Assembly: GCA_020056025.1 (NCBI GenBank)
Contig: JAGVIO010000038.1
Span: 1 to 10,694 of the forward strand
Reading direction: 5' to 3'
DNA length: 10,694 nucleotides
Source of the DNA: an archaeon
GTDB lineage: Archaea > Nanobdellota > Nanobdellia > Woesearchaeales > WJKL01
In this document: piece by piece, positions 6,097-10,694 of the stretch
Layout: every line of letters begins with the position of its first letter
How positions within the stretch are numbered: position 1 is the stretch's first letter
Notes under the pieces: generated by a model
Seen by the model: only the letters and a program-made list of their open reading frames with translations
Told to the model about the DNA's origin: nothing
Databases searched by the model: none
Translations under genes and position numbers: made by a program

Positions 6097-6645
6097 CTAT
6101 TCAACCTTCTGCCCTGCTTTTGAGATAATATAAACTCCGTCCTGGAAAACCCTTCTATCCTTATCCCTTATCTTGCATAACTCTTCTATAGCTGAAGCAG
6201 TCATTCCTGCAAGCTCAATGTCCAGGCTTTCAACTTTTATTATTGCACCATTTACTGTGACAGTTACACCTTTTCTTATTGTCATTGTTCTGGGCAGGCT
6301 TTCTCCCAGCAGGTTATTGACATAGAGCACATTTTGCTTAATTTCAGCAGTCATTGGGAAATGGCTTGAACAGATCTTTAGCTCATACACATATGGTTCC
6401 TTGACGCCTTTTATCATATTCTTTATATGCGATTCAAATGTTCCTGCCAGCATCTTTTCCCGTTTAGTTGCTTTGTGCGCAGTTAATTCCACAGCATTTC
6501 CTTTACAGTCTATCTTTATTTTTTTGCTGGTGAATTTTCTTGACAATTCGCCCTTTGGCCCTTTGACAGTCAAGATGTTTTTATCTAATTTAACCATAAC
6601 CCCTTCGGGAACTTCTATCTTGAGATGTATACCTATTTTAGCCAT
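6097..6645 (-). CDS. rpl6: Large ribosomal subunit protein uL6
   Basis: uL6 consists of two related alpha/beta domains and lies near the sarcin-ricin loop at the factor-binding site. The 182 residues are typical of archaea. The first domain shows IEVPEGVMVKLDKNILTVKG then PKGELSRKF. The inter-domain region has the HIKNMIKGVKEPYVYELKIC segment, and the second repeat begins near FPMTAEIKQNVLYVNNLLGE and continues to RTMTIRKGVTVTVNGAIIKVE. The C-terminal part ends with the expected KIRDKDRRVFQDGVYII. It starts 1 base after uS8 and ends with TAG, the only TAG stop in the window, 2 bases before eL32. Confidence 0.97.
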   Translation of the reverse strand: MAKIGIHLKIEVPEGVMVKLDKNILTVKGPKGELSRKFTSKKIKIDCKGNAVELTAHKATKREKMLAGTFESHIKNMIKGVKEPYVYELKICSSHFPMTAEIKQNVLYVNNLLGESLPRTMTIRKGVTVTVNGAIIKVESLDIELAGMTASAIEELCKIRDKDRRVFQDGVYIISKAGQKVE

Positions 6646-6646
6646 T

Positions 6647-7036
6647 TTAATAGCAGTATGCCAGCAAAACCCCTCCTACATTTCTTTTCTTTGCTTCCTG
6701 ATGAGTCATCACTCCTTTTGTTGTTGATATTACTAACATTCCGAAATCCTTTGCAGGAAGATATCTTTTTTCAAACTTTTCAAAATCTGTCTTCTTTATA
6801 GGATATCTTGGTTTTATTGGGCCGCATTTGTTGATCTTGCCGAGAAGATTTATCTTTATTATATTCCCGCTGCTGCCTTCAATCTCATTGAATTCTCCGA
6901 CATAAAGATTGTCTTTCATTATGTTGAGCACTCTTTTCATTATTGAAGATACATTCTTGATATTGCAGCTTTCTTTTCCGAGCTTTTCAGCATTCATGAT
7001 TTTTGACAGAGCATTTGATAATGGATCATTCAACAT
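6647..7036 (-). CDS. rps8: Small ribosomal subunit protein uS8
   Basis: uS8 binds the central domain of 16S rRNA and organises platform assembly. The 129 residues match the archaeal length of about 130. The N-terminal MLNDPLSNALSKIMNAEKLGK, the middle LYVGEFNEIEG and the C-terminal STTKGVMTHQEAKKRNVGGVLLAYCY are all characteristic; the STxKGxMTH motif contacts rRNA. In bacteria uS8 represses its own operon by binding the uL5 message. I saw no clear copy of such a site here, and that mechanism is not established for archaea. The start is preceded by AAGGTG six bases upstream, overlapping the uS14 stop codon. One base separates the uS8 stop from the uL6 start. Confidence 0.97.
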   Translation of the reverse strand: MLNDPLSNALSKIMNAEKLGKESCNIKNVSSIMKRVLNIMKDNLYVGEFNEIEGSSGNIIKINLLGKINKCGPIKPRYPIKKTDFEKFEKRYLPAKDFGMLVISTTKGVMTHQEAKKRNVGGVLLAYCY

Positions 7037-7042
7037 TTTTTA

Positions 7043-7048
7043 CACCTT
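7043..7048 (-). promoter_or_regulatory. Ribosome-binding site of uS8 (AAGGTG)
   Basis: AAGGTG overlaps the last bases of the uS14 stop codon and lies six bases before the uS8 ATG. It matches the GGTG part of the archaeal Shine-Dalgarno sequence and supports the annotated start. Confidence 0.6.
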
Positions 7049-7277
7049 AGCTGTATTTTTTGAAGCCGATTTTTGTGGCAATATCCCTGAAACACTGCCT
7101 GCACAGCCCAATCCCGTACTTTTGCACATATCCCCTTATTCTTCCGCACCTGCTGCACCTTCTCAGGCTTCTTCCGCAGCTTCTTTCCTTTGGCGCATTG
7201 TGCTTTATGAACTTGTTCAGCTTGACAGGCTTTGCCTTCAGCTGCTTAAATACTTTTTTATAGTTACTGTAACTCAT
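7047..7277 (-). CDS. rps14: Small ribosomal subunit protein uS14, zinc-binding form with an N-terminal extension
   Basis: uS14 binds the 16S rRNA head domain. The C-terminal 40 residues are the classic zinc form: RRCSRCGRIRGYVQKYGIGL, then CRQCFRDIATKIGFKKYS, with Cys41, Cys44, Cys59 and Cys62 as ligands. The protein has 76 residues, whereas most archaeal uS14 proteins have about 50-57. The extra 20 or so residues at the N terminus (YKKVFKQLKAKPVKLNKF) form a basic, helix-like segment. This start is well supported: the only Met codon in the frame is the first one, no in-frame GTG or TTG occurs before the zinc domain, and it overlaps the uL5 stop by 4 bases. A 10-base gap follows before uS8. 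Confidence 0.96.
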   Translation of the reverse strand: MSYSNYKKVFKQLKAKPVKLNKFIKHNAPKERSCGRSLRRCSRCGRIRGYVQKYGIGLCRQCFRDIATKIGFKKYS

Positions 7278-7789
7278 GCTTCCTCACCGATCTTTACATT
7301 GAATTCTTTTCTCATGAATTCCATTGCCTCTTCTTTTGTAATCCTATGCTTTGATGGTATTTTTCTTGAGCATAATTTTCTTCTCCTTATCCTGAACCCA
7401 GGCCTTTCAAGCGTTACGCAGACCTCAAGCCCCATTATTCCGATTTCAGGGCTGTAGCTTACGCCAGGAATATCTATATATTCATGGATTCCGAATGCCA
7501 CATTCCCTCCGTCATCGAACTGTTTCAGCGTCAATAAATTACTTCTTGACTCAAGCAGCCTCATCAGCAGTTTCTTTGCAGGATCTTTCCTTAATGTAAT
7601 CTTGCATCCGATAGGCAGGCCAGGCCTTAGGCCCCAGGCAGGGATTCTTTTATTGGTGAATGTCTTCAATGGCTCTATGCCTGTGATATTTTTAAGCAGC
7701 TTTATCCCTTTTTCCAGTTTGGTCTGGTCCTTTCCTGCGCCTACATTCAAGGTTATTTTCTCTATCCTAATATTTCTCATCAGATTCAT
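7274..7789 (-). CDS. rpl5: Large ribosomal subunit protein uL5
   Basis: uL5 carries 5S rRNA into the large subunit together with uL18 and contacts P-site tRNA. At 171 residues it is of normal archaeal length. Visible family segments are IRIEKITLNVGAGKD near the start, PLKTFTNKRIPAWGLRPGLPIGCKITLR, the FDDGGNVAFGIHEYIDIPGVSY segment, and GLEVCVTLERPGFRIRRRK near the C terminus. The first ATG overlaps the eS4 stop (ATGA), which favours it over Met4. Many archaeal homologues begin close to the NPMR/MR segment, so Met4 cannot be excluded. The stop overlaps the uS14 start in the same way, so the three genes eS4, uL5 and uS14 are linked by overlapping codons. Confidence 0.97.
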   Translation of the reverse strand: MNLMRNIRIEKITLNVGAGKDQTKLEKGIKLLKNITGIEPLKTFTNKRIPAWGLRPGLPIGCKITLRKDPAKKLLMRLLESRSNLLTLKQFDDGGNVAFGIHEYIDIPGVSYSPEIGIMGLEVCVTLERPGFRIRRRKLCSRKIPSKHRITKEEAMEFMRKEFNVKIGEEA

Positions 7790-8490
7790 TTTTCAAGTTT
7801 AATCAATGGCTTGTTTTTTCCTATTGCAAACGCATACTCTTTTGCAGTCTCAAATGTTTCATTGCCTTTTTTATAGATAACCCTATCATCCTTTATTTCT
7901 TCAATAGACCCCACATCTCCTTTATGCTTCCCTGCTATGAGGAAAATGAGGCTGCCTTTTTCGAATTTGACAGCATCCCTTATTTTTTGCGAAGGCAGTT
8001 CTATCAAAAGGCTGTCTCCGATTTTATGATTGGCATTTTCCTTGTCAAGCAATATATTCCTTCCGTCATGAAGATTAAGCGATATCTTCCCATGGACCTG
8101 GCTTTTTCCCTTGATTTTGCACAGTTTGGTTTTAGATTCTTCATCAGATATTTCATGGACAACAAGGTTGCCATGCGCATTTATCATTATTCTGTATGAT
8201 TTATGCAGCTTAGGGATTGACAAGACATCCATCAGCCCAATGATAAGCCTTGGCTCTTTTCTCCTTTTGCCGTCTACAAGTACTTCCTGGTTATTCAAAA
8301 TATTTTTGACTTCTTTGGCTGTCTTTGCAAAGCCAAGCACATCTCTTAATATAAGGTTAAGCGGCAGCCCAAAATGCATAGGGTGAGCTCCGGGCAATGG
8401 CCTCGTTATCCATTTAGTTGTCTTTCTGGCAAAATCCCATGACTTAGGCATTGCAATCCTTGACAAATGTCTTTCTCCTTTGCTTCCCAT
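7786..8490 (-). CDS. rps4e: Small ribosomal subunit protein eS4
   Basis: eS4 is an archaeal/eukaryotic small-subunit protein with an S4-like RNA-binding domain followed by a central domain and a KOW motif. The 234 residues are full length. The N terminus has HLSRIAMPKSWDFARKTTKW and a conserved PLPGAHP. The S4-like region is at about 40-100 (LNLILRDVLGFAKTAKEVKNIL, then VLVDGKRRKE). The KOW motif lies near 178-200, around LIFLIAGKHKGDVGSIEEI. The C terminus ends with AFAIGKNKPLIKL, as expected for the family. One base separates it from the uL24 stop, and its own stop overlaps the uL5 start by 4 bases. Confidence 0.97.
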   Translation of the reverse strand: MGSKGERHLSRIAMPKSWDFARKTTKWITRPLPGAHPMHFGLPLNLILRDVLGFAKTAKEVKNILNNQEVLVDGKRRKEPRLIIGLMDVLSIPKLHKSYRIMINAHGNLVVHEISDEESKTKLCKIKGKSQVHGKISLNLHDGRNILLDKENANHKIGDSLLIELPSQKIRDAVKFEKGSLIFLIAGKHKGDVGSIEEIKDDRVIYKKGNETFETAKEYAFAIGKNKPLIKLEK

Positions 8491-8491
8491 T

Positions 8492-8872
8492 TTATTTCCT
8501 CTCTAATGCTTTGATTCTTTTCTTATCATCCAGATTAAGCTCAACAATCATAAGGTTTGACGGCTCTAAAGGGTACATCGATTTTGTCCCGTCCCTCTTG
8601 ACAGTCTCGACTTCAGTAACATACGCCTTGCAGCCTTTTATGTCAGCCCTGTCAACTTTTCCAACCTTTCCTGAAAATTGGCCTCTGCAGACCTTTACTT
8701 TATCTCCCTTTCTTAGGCGAATATTCCTTTTTTTGTATTTCTGCCTGAGCTCTTTTGACAAGTGCGCTGACAAAAATTTTGCCTTGATATGCAATGGCGC
8801 ATTATATCTGTATTTTCTCTGCTTTCGCACTTGCGTGCTTGATTTCCATGATTTGACAAATTCTTTTTCCAT
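8492..8872 (-). CDS. rpl24: Large ribosomal subunit protein uL24
   Basis: uL24 is an assembly-initiating 23S rRNA-binding protein near the tunnel exit. The 126 residues open with an archaeal-type SWKSSTQVRKQRKYRYNAPLH segment (8-28), continue with a basic helix, and then show a KOW motif at about residues 52-82 (RLRKGDKVKV, then GQFSGKVGKV). The C-terminal half has the usual VTEVETVKRDGTKSMYPLEPSNLMIVEL. A 10-base gap separates it from uL14. The upstream sequence lacks GGAGG but has GTGATC four bases before the ATG, which can pair with the 5' part of the archaeal 16S rRNA tail. One base separates its stop from the eS4 start. Confidence 0.97.
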   Translation of the reverse strand: MEKEFVKSWKSSTQVRKQRKYRYNAPLHIKAKFLSAHLSKELRQKYKKRNIRLRKGDKVKVCRGQFSGKVGKVDRADIKGCKAYVTEVETVKRDGTKSMYPLEPSNLMIVELNLDDKKRIKALERK

Positions 8873-8876
8873 GATT

Positions 8877-8882
8877 GATCAC
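8877..8882 (-). promoter_or_regulatory. Extended-type ribosome-binding site of uL24 (GTGATC)
   Basis: GTGATC lies four bases before the uL24 ATG, in the same register as TGATC before eL34. It would pair with GATCAC, just 5' of the CCTCC core, in the archaeal 16S rRNA tail. No GGAGG core is present. Confidence 0.5.
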
Positions 8883-9284
8883 TTAGACTATTATGCTTGC
8901 GAGCTTTGCAACGCCAGGCCACCTTTCACAAGCTTCTTTGGCAATAGGGCCTTTGAAGATTGTTCCTTTAGGGTTGCCTTTATCATCCTTCAAAACAACA
9001 GCAGCATTGTCCTCGAATTTAATTCTCATTCCATCAGGCCTTCTATATTCTTTCTTTTGCCTAACTATTATTGCGAATACAACAGTTCCCTTCATCTCCG
9101 GCTTTCCGCTTTTTACAGCTGCGAGCACTAAGTCTCCAACGCCAGCTGCCTGCATCCTTCCCTTGACTGTCTTGTGGCCTTTGACAGAGAATATCTTTAT
9201 TATCTTGGCTCCTGAATTATCGCATGTTTCAACCCATGCTCCTGTCGGAAGAGCCTTTGTTATGTTTGCTTTGACTGCTTTCAT
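8883..9284 (-). CDS. rpl14: Large ribosomal subunit protein uL14
   Basis: uL14 is a beta-barrel protein at the subunit interface, where it contributes to an intersubunit bridge and to the docking site for factors such as aIF6. The 133 residues are the normal archaeal length. Diagnostic segments are TGAWVETCDNSGAKIIKI (14-31), the GDLVLAAVKSGKPEMKGTV region (50-68), RQKKEYRRPDGMRIKFEDNAAVVL (75-98) and GTIFKGPIAKEACERWPGVAKLASIIV at the end. No extension or internal change is seen, so it is one of the most conserved genes in the window. The start is 2 bases after the uS17 stop, with AGAGGAT inside the end of uS17 as a likely ribosome-binding site. Confidence 0.98.
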   Translation of the reverse strand: MKAVKANITKALPTGAWVETCDNSGAKIIKIFSVKGHKTVKGRMQAAGVGDLVLAAVKSGKPEMKGTVVFAIIVRQKKEYRRPDGMRIKFEDNAAVVLKDDKGNPKGTIFKGPIAKEACERWPGVAKLASIIV

Positions 9285-9286
9285 TT

Positions 9287-9706
9287 TCAGATATCCTCTT
9301 CTTCAGTTGTTTTTTTCTCTTTTTTCAGGATTATCTCCTGCGCTTCTGCTTTTGCTTCCGCCTTTCGCTCAAAACCCTTTTCTTTTCCATATTTTTCAAC
9401 AATAACAAAATTCTTTGTTTTTGACAAAGGCCTTGTTTCAGCAATCTTTACAACATCCCCTATTTCAGCGTTTATGCACGATGGGTTATGGACATGAACC
9501 TTTGTCCTTCTTTTTTCGCTTCTTTCATACTTTGGCACTTTGATCATATAGCCCCATTCTACTGTAGCAGTCCTGTGAGCATCCCTTTTTACAACAGTTC
9601 CTGTAAATGATCTCCCCCTTATCCTGGTAGTGCCATGGAAAGGGCATTTGCTGTCATTGCAAACTTCCTTTGGCATTTTGATTTCAATTCCAATGTTTCG
9701 TGTCAT
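9287..9706 (-). CDS. rps17: Small ribosomal subunit protein uS17
   Basis: uS17 is an early-assembling 16S rRNA-binding protein with an OB fold. The archaeal hallmark is the N-terminal MTRNIGIEI followed by CNDSKCPFHG (Cys16, Cys21). Then come RGRSFTGTVVKRDAHRTATVE (30-50) and the KYERSEKRRTKVHVHNPSC segment (59-77), with GDVVKIAETRPLSKTKNFVIVE completing the barrel. The core ends near residue 105. The last 34 residues are Lys/Glu/Ala-rich and likely disordered, making the protein 139 residues against about 105-115 usual. The start overlaps the Rpp29 stop (ATGA), with a purine-rich AAAGGA just upstream. The stop is 2 bases before the uL14 start. Confidence 0.97.
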   Translation of the reverse strand: MTRNIGIEIKMPKEVCNDSKCPFHGTTRIRGRSFTGTVVKRDAHRTATVEWGYMIKVPKYERSEKRRTKVHVHNPSCINAEIGDVVKIAETRPLSKTKNFVIVEKYGKEKGFERKAEAKAEAQEIILKKEKKTTEEEDI

Positions 9707-9951
9707 TTTTTTATCCTTTCTTTGGGCCTTCCTAGCAGATCGCGGCCATTGATGATTATTGTCTCATTATTGATATCGAGCGCAATTGTGATATTGTTTT
9801 TGAACACCCTCTTGTTGCCTATAACCAGAGTATTCTTGGTTTCATCGGTTATTTTGCCTCTGATTCCTGTATTTGACTTATTTTTTGAGCCTATTATATT
9901 GCAGCCCACGCCGATAAGCTCGTGCATGAGCACATTTTTTGCATTTCTCAT
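9703..9951 (-). CDS. rnp1: RNase P protein component 1 (Rpp29/Pop4 family)
   Basis: This is the archaeal homologue of human Rpp29/POP4, a subunit of the RNA-based enzyme that removes the 5' leader from precursor tRNAs. Recognisable segments are RNAKNVLMHELIG (2-14), TGIRGKITDETKNTLVI (28-44) and the conserved C-terminal INGRDLLGRPKERIKK (67-82), which together form the Sm-like barrel and its ends. At 82 residues it is compact; relatives are often 90-100, and the loop around residues 45-55 is short. The first ATG was chosen because family members carry about 8 residues before HELIG; Met9 is an alternative. A GAGGT lies 12 bases upstream, an unusually long spacing. The stop overlaps the uS17 start by 4 bases. 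Its presence indicates that the organism keeps at least part of a classical RNase P, unlike Nanoarchaeum equitans. Confidence 0.93.
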   Translation of the reverse strand: MRNAKNVLMHELIGVGCNIIGSKNKSNTGIRGKITDETKNTLVIGNKRVFKNNITIALDINNETIIINGRDLLGRPKERIKK

Positions 9952-9956
9952 TTAGT

Positions 9957-10265
9957 TTAGCAAACCTCGATAGACTCCGGGTCAAACCCTATCTGAACCA
10001 GCGCATCTTTGACCTTGTTCTTATGGTCGCCTTGGAGCTCAACCCTTCCTTCTTTAGCAGTACCGCCGCAGGCAAACTTTGATTTCAGCTTTTTTGCCAC
10101 ATCCTTGAGATCGATTTGCTTGTCATCAATTCCATAGACGATGGTGCTGATCTTGCCAAATTTTTTCTTTTCGGTGCATACTTTGATTTTCTGGCTCTCC
10201 TTTGCGATAGTTTCACAGACGCATAGTTCTTTAGGCAACCCGCATTGCGGGCAAACTTCACTCAT
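9957..10265 (-). CDS. Translation initiation factor aIF1 (SUI1/eIF1 family)
   Basis: aIF1 binds the small subunit near the P site and enforces accurate start-codon selection. Its length of 102 residues is typical for archaea. A zinc-knuckle-like N terminus carries Cys5, Cys8, Cys15 and Cys17 (CPQCGLPKELCVC). The SUI1 domain follows at about residues 26-100, with the family signature KKLKSKFACGGT (about 58-69) and the VELQGDH strand (about 75-81) before the last helix. The start has the best ribosome-binding site of the window, GGAGGT five bases upstream, although this site can be masked by pairing with an upstream ACCTCC. The gene sits between uL29 and Rpp29, a placement known in many archaea. 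Confidence 0.95.
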   Translation of the reverse strand: MSEVCPQCGLPKELCVCETIAKESQKIKVCTEKKKFGKISTIVYGIDDKQIDLKDVAKKLKSKFACGGTAKEGRVELQGDHKNKVKDALVQIGFDPESIEVC

Positions 10266-10270
10266 TCATT

Positions 10271-10276
10271 ACCTCC
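10271..10276 (-). promoter_or_regulatory. Ribosome-binding site of aIF1 (GGAGGT), able to pair with an upstream ACCTCC
   Basis: GGAGGT lies five bases before the aIF1 ATG and is the strongest site in the window. It is the exact complement of ACCTCC at 10296-10291, giving a possible 6-bp stem with a 14-base loop that contains the uL29 stop codon (10287-10285). A ribosome finishing uL29 would melt this stem. Confidence 0.75.
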
Positions 10277-10361
10277 GAATATTTTCATGAGGAGGTTCCA
10301 GAAACCGGTTGGTTTCTTTTACCTCCGAGTTTTTTTTGAGGTTCTGAAAGCTTTGCTTTCA
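10271..10361 (-). repeat. Tandem, structure-preserving repeat: two copies of a two-hairpin element
   Basis: On the coding strand copy A (10361-10321) and copy B (10317-10271) share the same layout. Hairpin 1 has a 7-bp stem: T-GAAAGC / GCTTTC-A with loop AAA in copy A, and A-GAAACC / GGTTTC-T with loop AACC in copy B. It is followed by GAACCTC, an A-rich stretch, and CGGAGGTAA, whose ACCTC(C) and GGAGGT can pair as hairpin 2. The stems differ between copies at two base pairs, and both changes keep pairing. Copy A is wholly inside uL29; copy B ends with the aIF1 ribosome-binding site. The layout is directly visible; formation of the structure in RNA is inferred. Confidence 0.55.
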
Positions 10362-10608
10362 TCGCCTCTGGATTTTTAGTATCCAGCTTTGCTTGCTCTG
10401 CTTTCACAGCTGGTTTTGATTTTTCGCATAATAATGTCATTATCTTGGCAATTGTTTTCTTTGTATTCCTGATCTGGCCAGGGCTTTTAGGCGTAGTGCC
10501 TGTGGCAATCTGGGCATTATGCTTGATCATTTCCTTTCTCAATTCATTCAGCTTTGCTGCAAGCTCATCCTTGCCCATTAACCTCAAATCTTTGGCTTTC
10601 AATTTCAT
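10285..10608 (-). CDS. rpl29: Large ribosomal subunit protein uL29 with a C-terminal extension
   Basis: uL29 is a small helical-hairpin protein near the peptide exit tunnel, where it helps form the docking site for the signal recognition particle. Residues 1-62 are the normal fold: an opening MKLKAKDLR, a first helix with LAAKLNELRKEMIKHNAQ, the Thr/Pro/Gly turn, and a second helix with IRNTKKTIAKIMTLL. The protein has 107 residues against about 65-75 usual for archaea. The remaining 45 residues are Lys/Ala/Pro/Ser-rich and look disordered. The start overlaps the uS3 stop by 4 bases. The DNA for the last third is rich in inverted repeats and contains the tandem hairpin element described separately. 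The stop codon is 19 bases before the aIF1 start, inside the loop of a possible hairpin that pairs the aIF1 ribosome-binding site. Confidence 0.95.
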   Translation of the reverse strand: MKLKAKDLRLMGKDELAAKLNELRKEMIKHNAQIATGTTPKSPGQIRNTKKTIAKIMTLLCEKSKPAVKAEQAKLDTKNPEAMKAKLSEPQKKLGGKRNQPVSGTSS

Positions 10609-10694
10609 TCAGCCCCTTCCTTTTTTGCTTCAGCAGCAGCTGGTTTTTCTTCAGCTTTCTTCTTTGCTCTTGGCTTTCGTGGCTTCTTTTCAGC
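10605..10694 (-). CDS. rps3: Small ribosomal subunit protein uS3, C-terminal end only (partial)
   Basis: Only the last 29 codons are in the window, in frame from the right edge to a TGA at 10607-10605. They encode a low-complexity tail of Lys, Ala, Glu and Pro (it starts AEKKPRKPRAKKK and ends KKEGAE), so no folded domain can be checked. The call rests on position: in archaea the gene directly before uL29 is uS3, and archaeal uS3 proteins commonly end in a charged disordered tail. The TGA overlaps the uL29 start as ATGA, so the two genes are probably translationally coupled. uS3 itself sits at the mRNA entry channel of the small subunit. An unrelated gene with a Lys-rich end is possible but unlikely in this context. 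Confidence 0.75.
   Translation of the reverse strand, partial: AEKKPRKPRAKKKAEEKPAAAEAKKEGAE

Noticed and set aside
7274..7789. A bacterial-style uS8 repressor-binding site near the uL5 start.
   Set aside because: I could not identify a convincing copy of the 16S helix 21-like structure, and uS8 autoregulation of this operon is not established in archaea.
8451..9131. Long plus-strand open frame of 226 codons opposite uL24 and uL14.
   Set aside because: It lies entirely opposite well-recognised conserved genes and its translation shows no family features. It is a shadow of the minus-strand coding bias, as are the other plus-strand frames such as 5-610 and 5177-5584.
10299..10320. Copy B hairpin 1 as an intrinsic transcription terminator.
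   Set aside because: No U-run follows the stem in the direction of transcription, the stem lies inside uL29, and the operon continues without a break.
10330..10337. Run of eight A on the uL29 coding strand as a programmed frameshift site.
   Set aside because: One alternative frame ends within a few codons and the other ends at the GGAGGTAA before aIF1, so no longer product or fusion with aIF1 results. The annotated frame ends normally.
1..10694. CRISPR array, tRNA or rRNA gene, insertion sequence, or defence system.
   Set aside because: The coding density is near complete with recognised ribosomal genes. No regularly spaced repeats, transposase, terminal inverted repeats or RNA gene were seen.

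Overview
The window is a stretch of archaeal chromosome holding the ribosomal-protein 'spc' operon and its secY extension. All genes lie on the minus strand and are transcribed from high to low coordinates. The mix shows a cellular archaeon: universal proteins (uS3, uL29, uS17, uL14, uL24, uL5, uS14, uS8, uL6, uL18, uS5, uL30, uL15) are interleaved with archaeal/eukaryotic ones (eS4, eL32, eL19, eL34, eL14), aIF1 and the RNase P protein Rpp29. Gene order, Lys-rich protein tails, several compact proteins, the style of uS5 and uS14, and the absence of adk and cmk suggest a small-genome DPANN lineage, perhaps Woesearchaeota-like. That placement is inference from sequence style and was not tested with a tree.

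Layout in transcription order, right to left. The 3' end of uS3 runs in at the right edge. It is followed by uL29, aIF1 (SUI1), the RNase P subunit Rpp29, uS17, uL14, uL24, eS4, uL5, uS14, uS8, uL6, eL32, eL19, uL18, uS5, uL30, uL15, secY, a DUF106/EMC3-like membrane insertase, eL34, and an eL14 gene cut by the left edge. Packing is extreme. Six junctions are 4-base ATGA overlaps, most of the others are 0 to 20 bases, and the largest gap is 67 bases (289-355). No stretch of 300 bases lacks a gene. There are no RNA genes, mobile elements or CRISPR arrays.

The genes supply the core of both ribosomal subunits, an initiation factor that polices start-codon choice, a tRNA 5'-maturation subunit, and the machinery that receives nascent membrane proteins (SecY and the Oxa1-superfamily insertase). 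They are presumably expressed as one long coupled message.

The gene content is ordinary; the interest is in details. The most unusual feature is at the uL29-aIF1 junction: two tandem copies of a two-hairpin element whose first stems differ by compensatory changes. The second copy pairs the aIF1 Shine-Dalgarno sequence with an anti-Shine-Dalgarno-like sequence and holds the uL29 stop codon in the loop. Other points are a uL30 lacking the usual archaeal middle segment, a forced N-terminal extension on uS14, a predicted beta-rich outer domain in the DUF106 protein, Met-rich cytosolic tails on both SecY and DUF106, charged tails on many ribosomal proteins, and the missing kinase genes.
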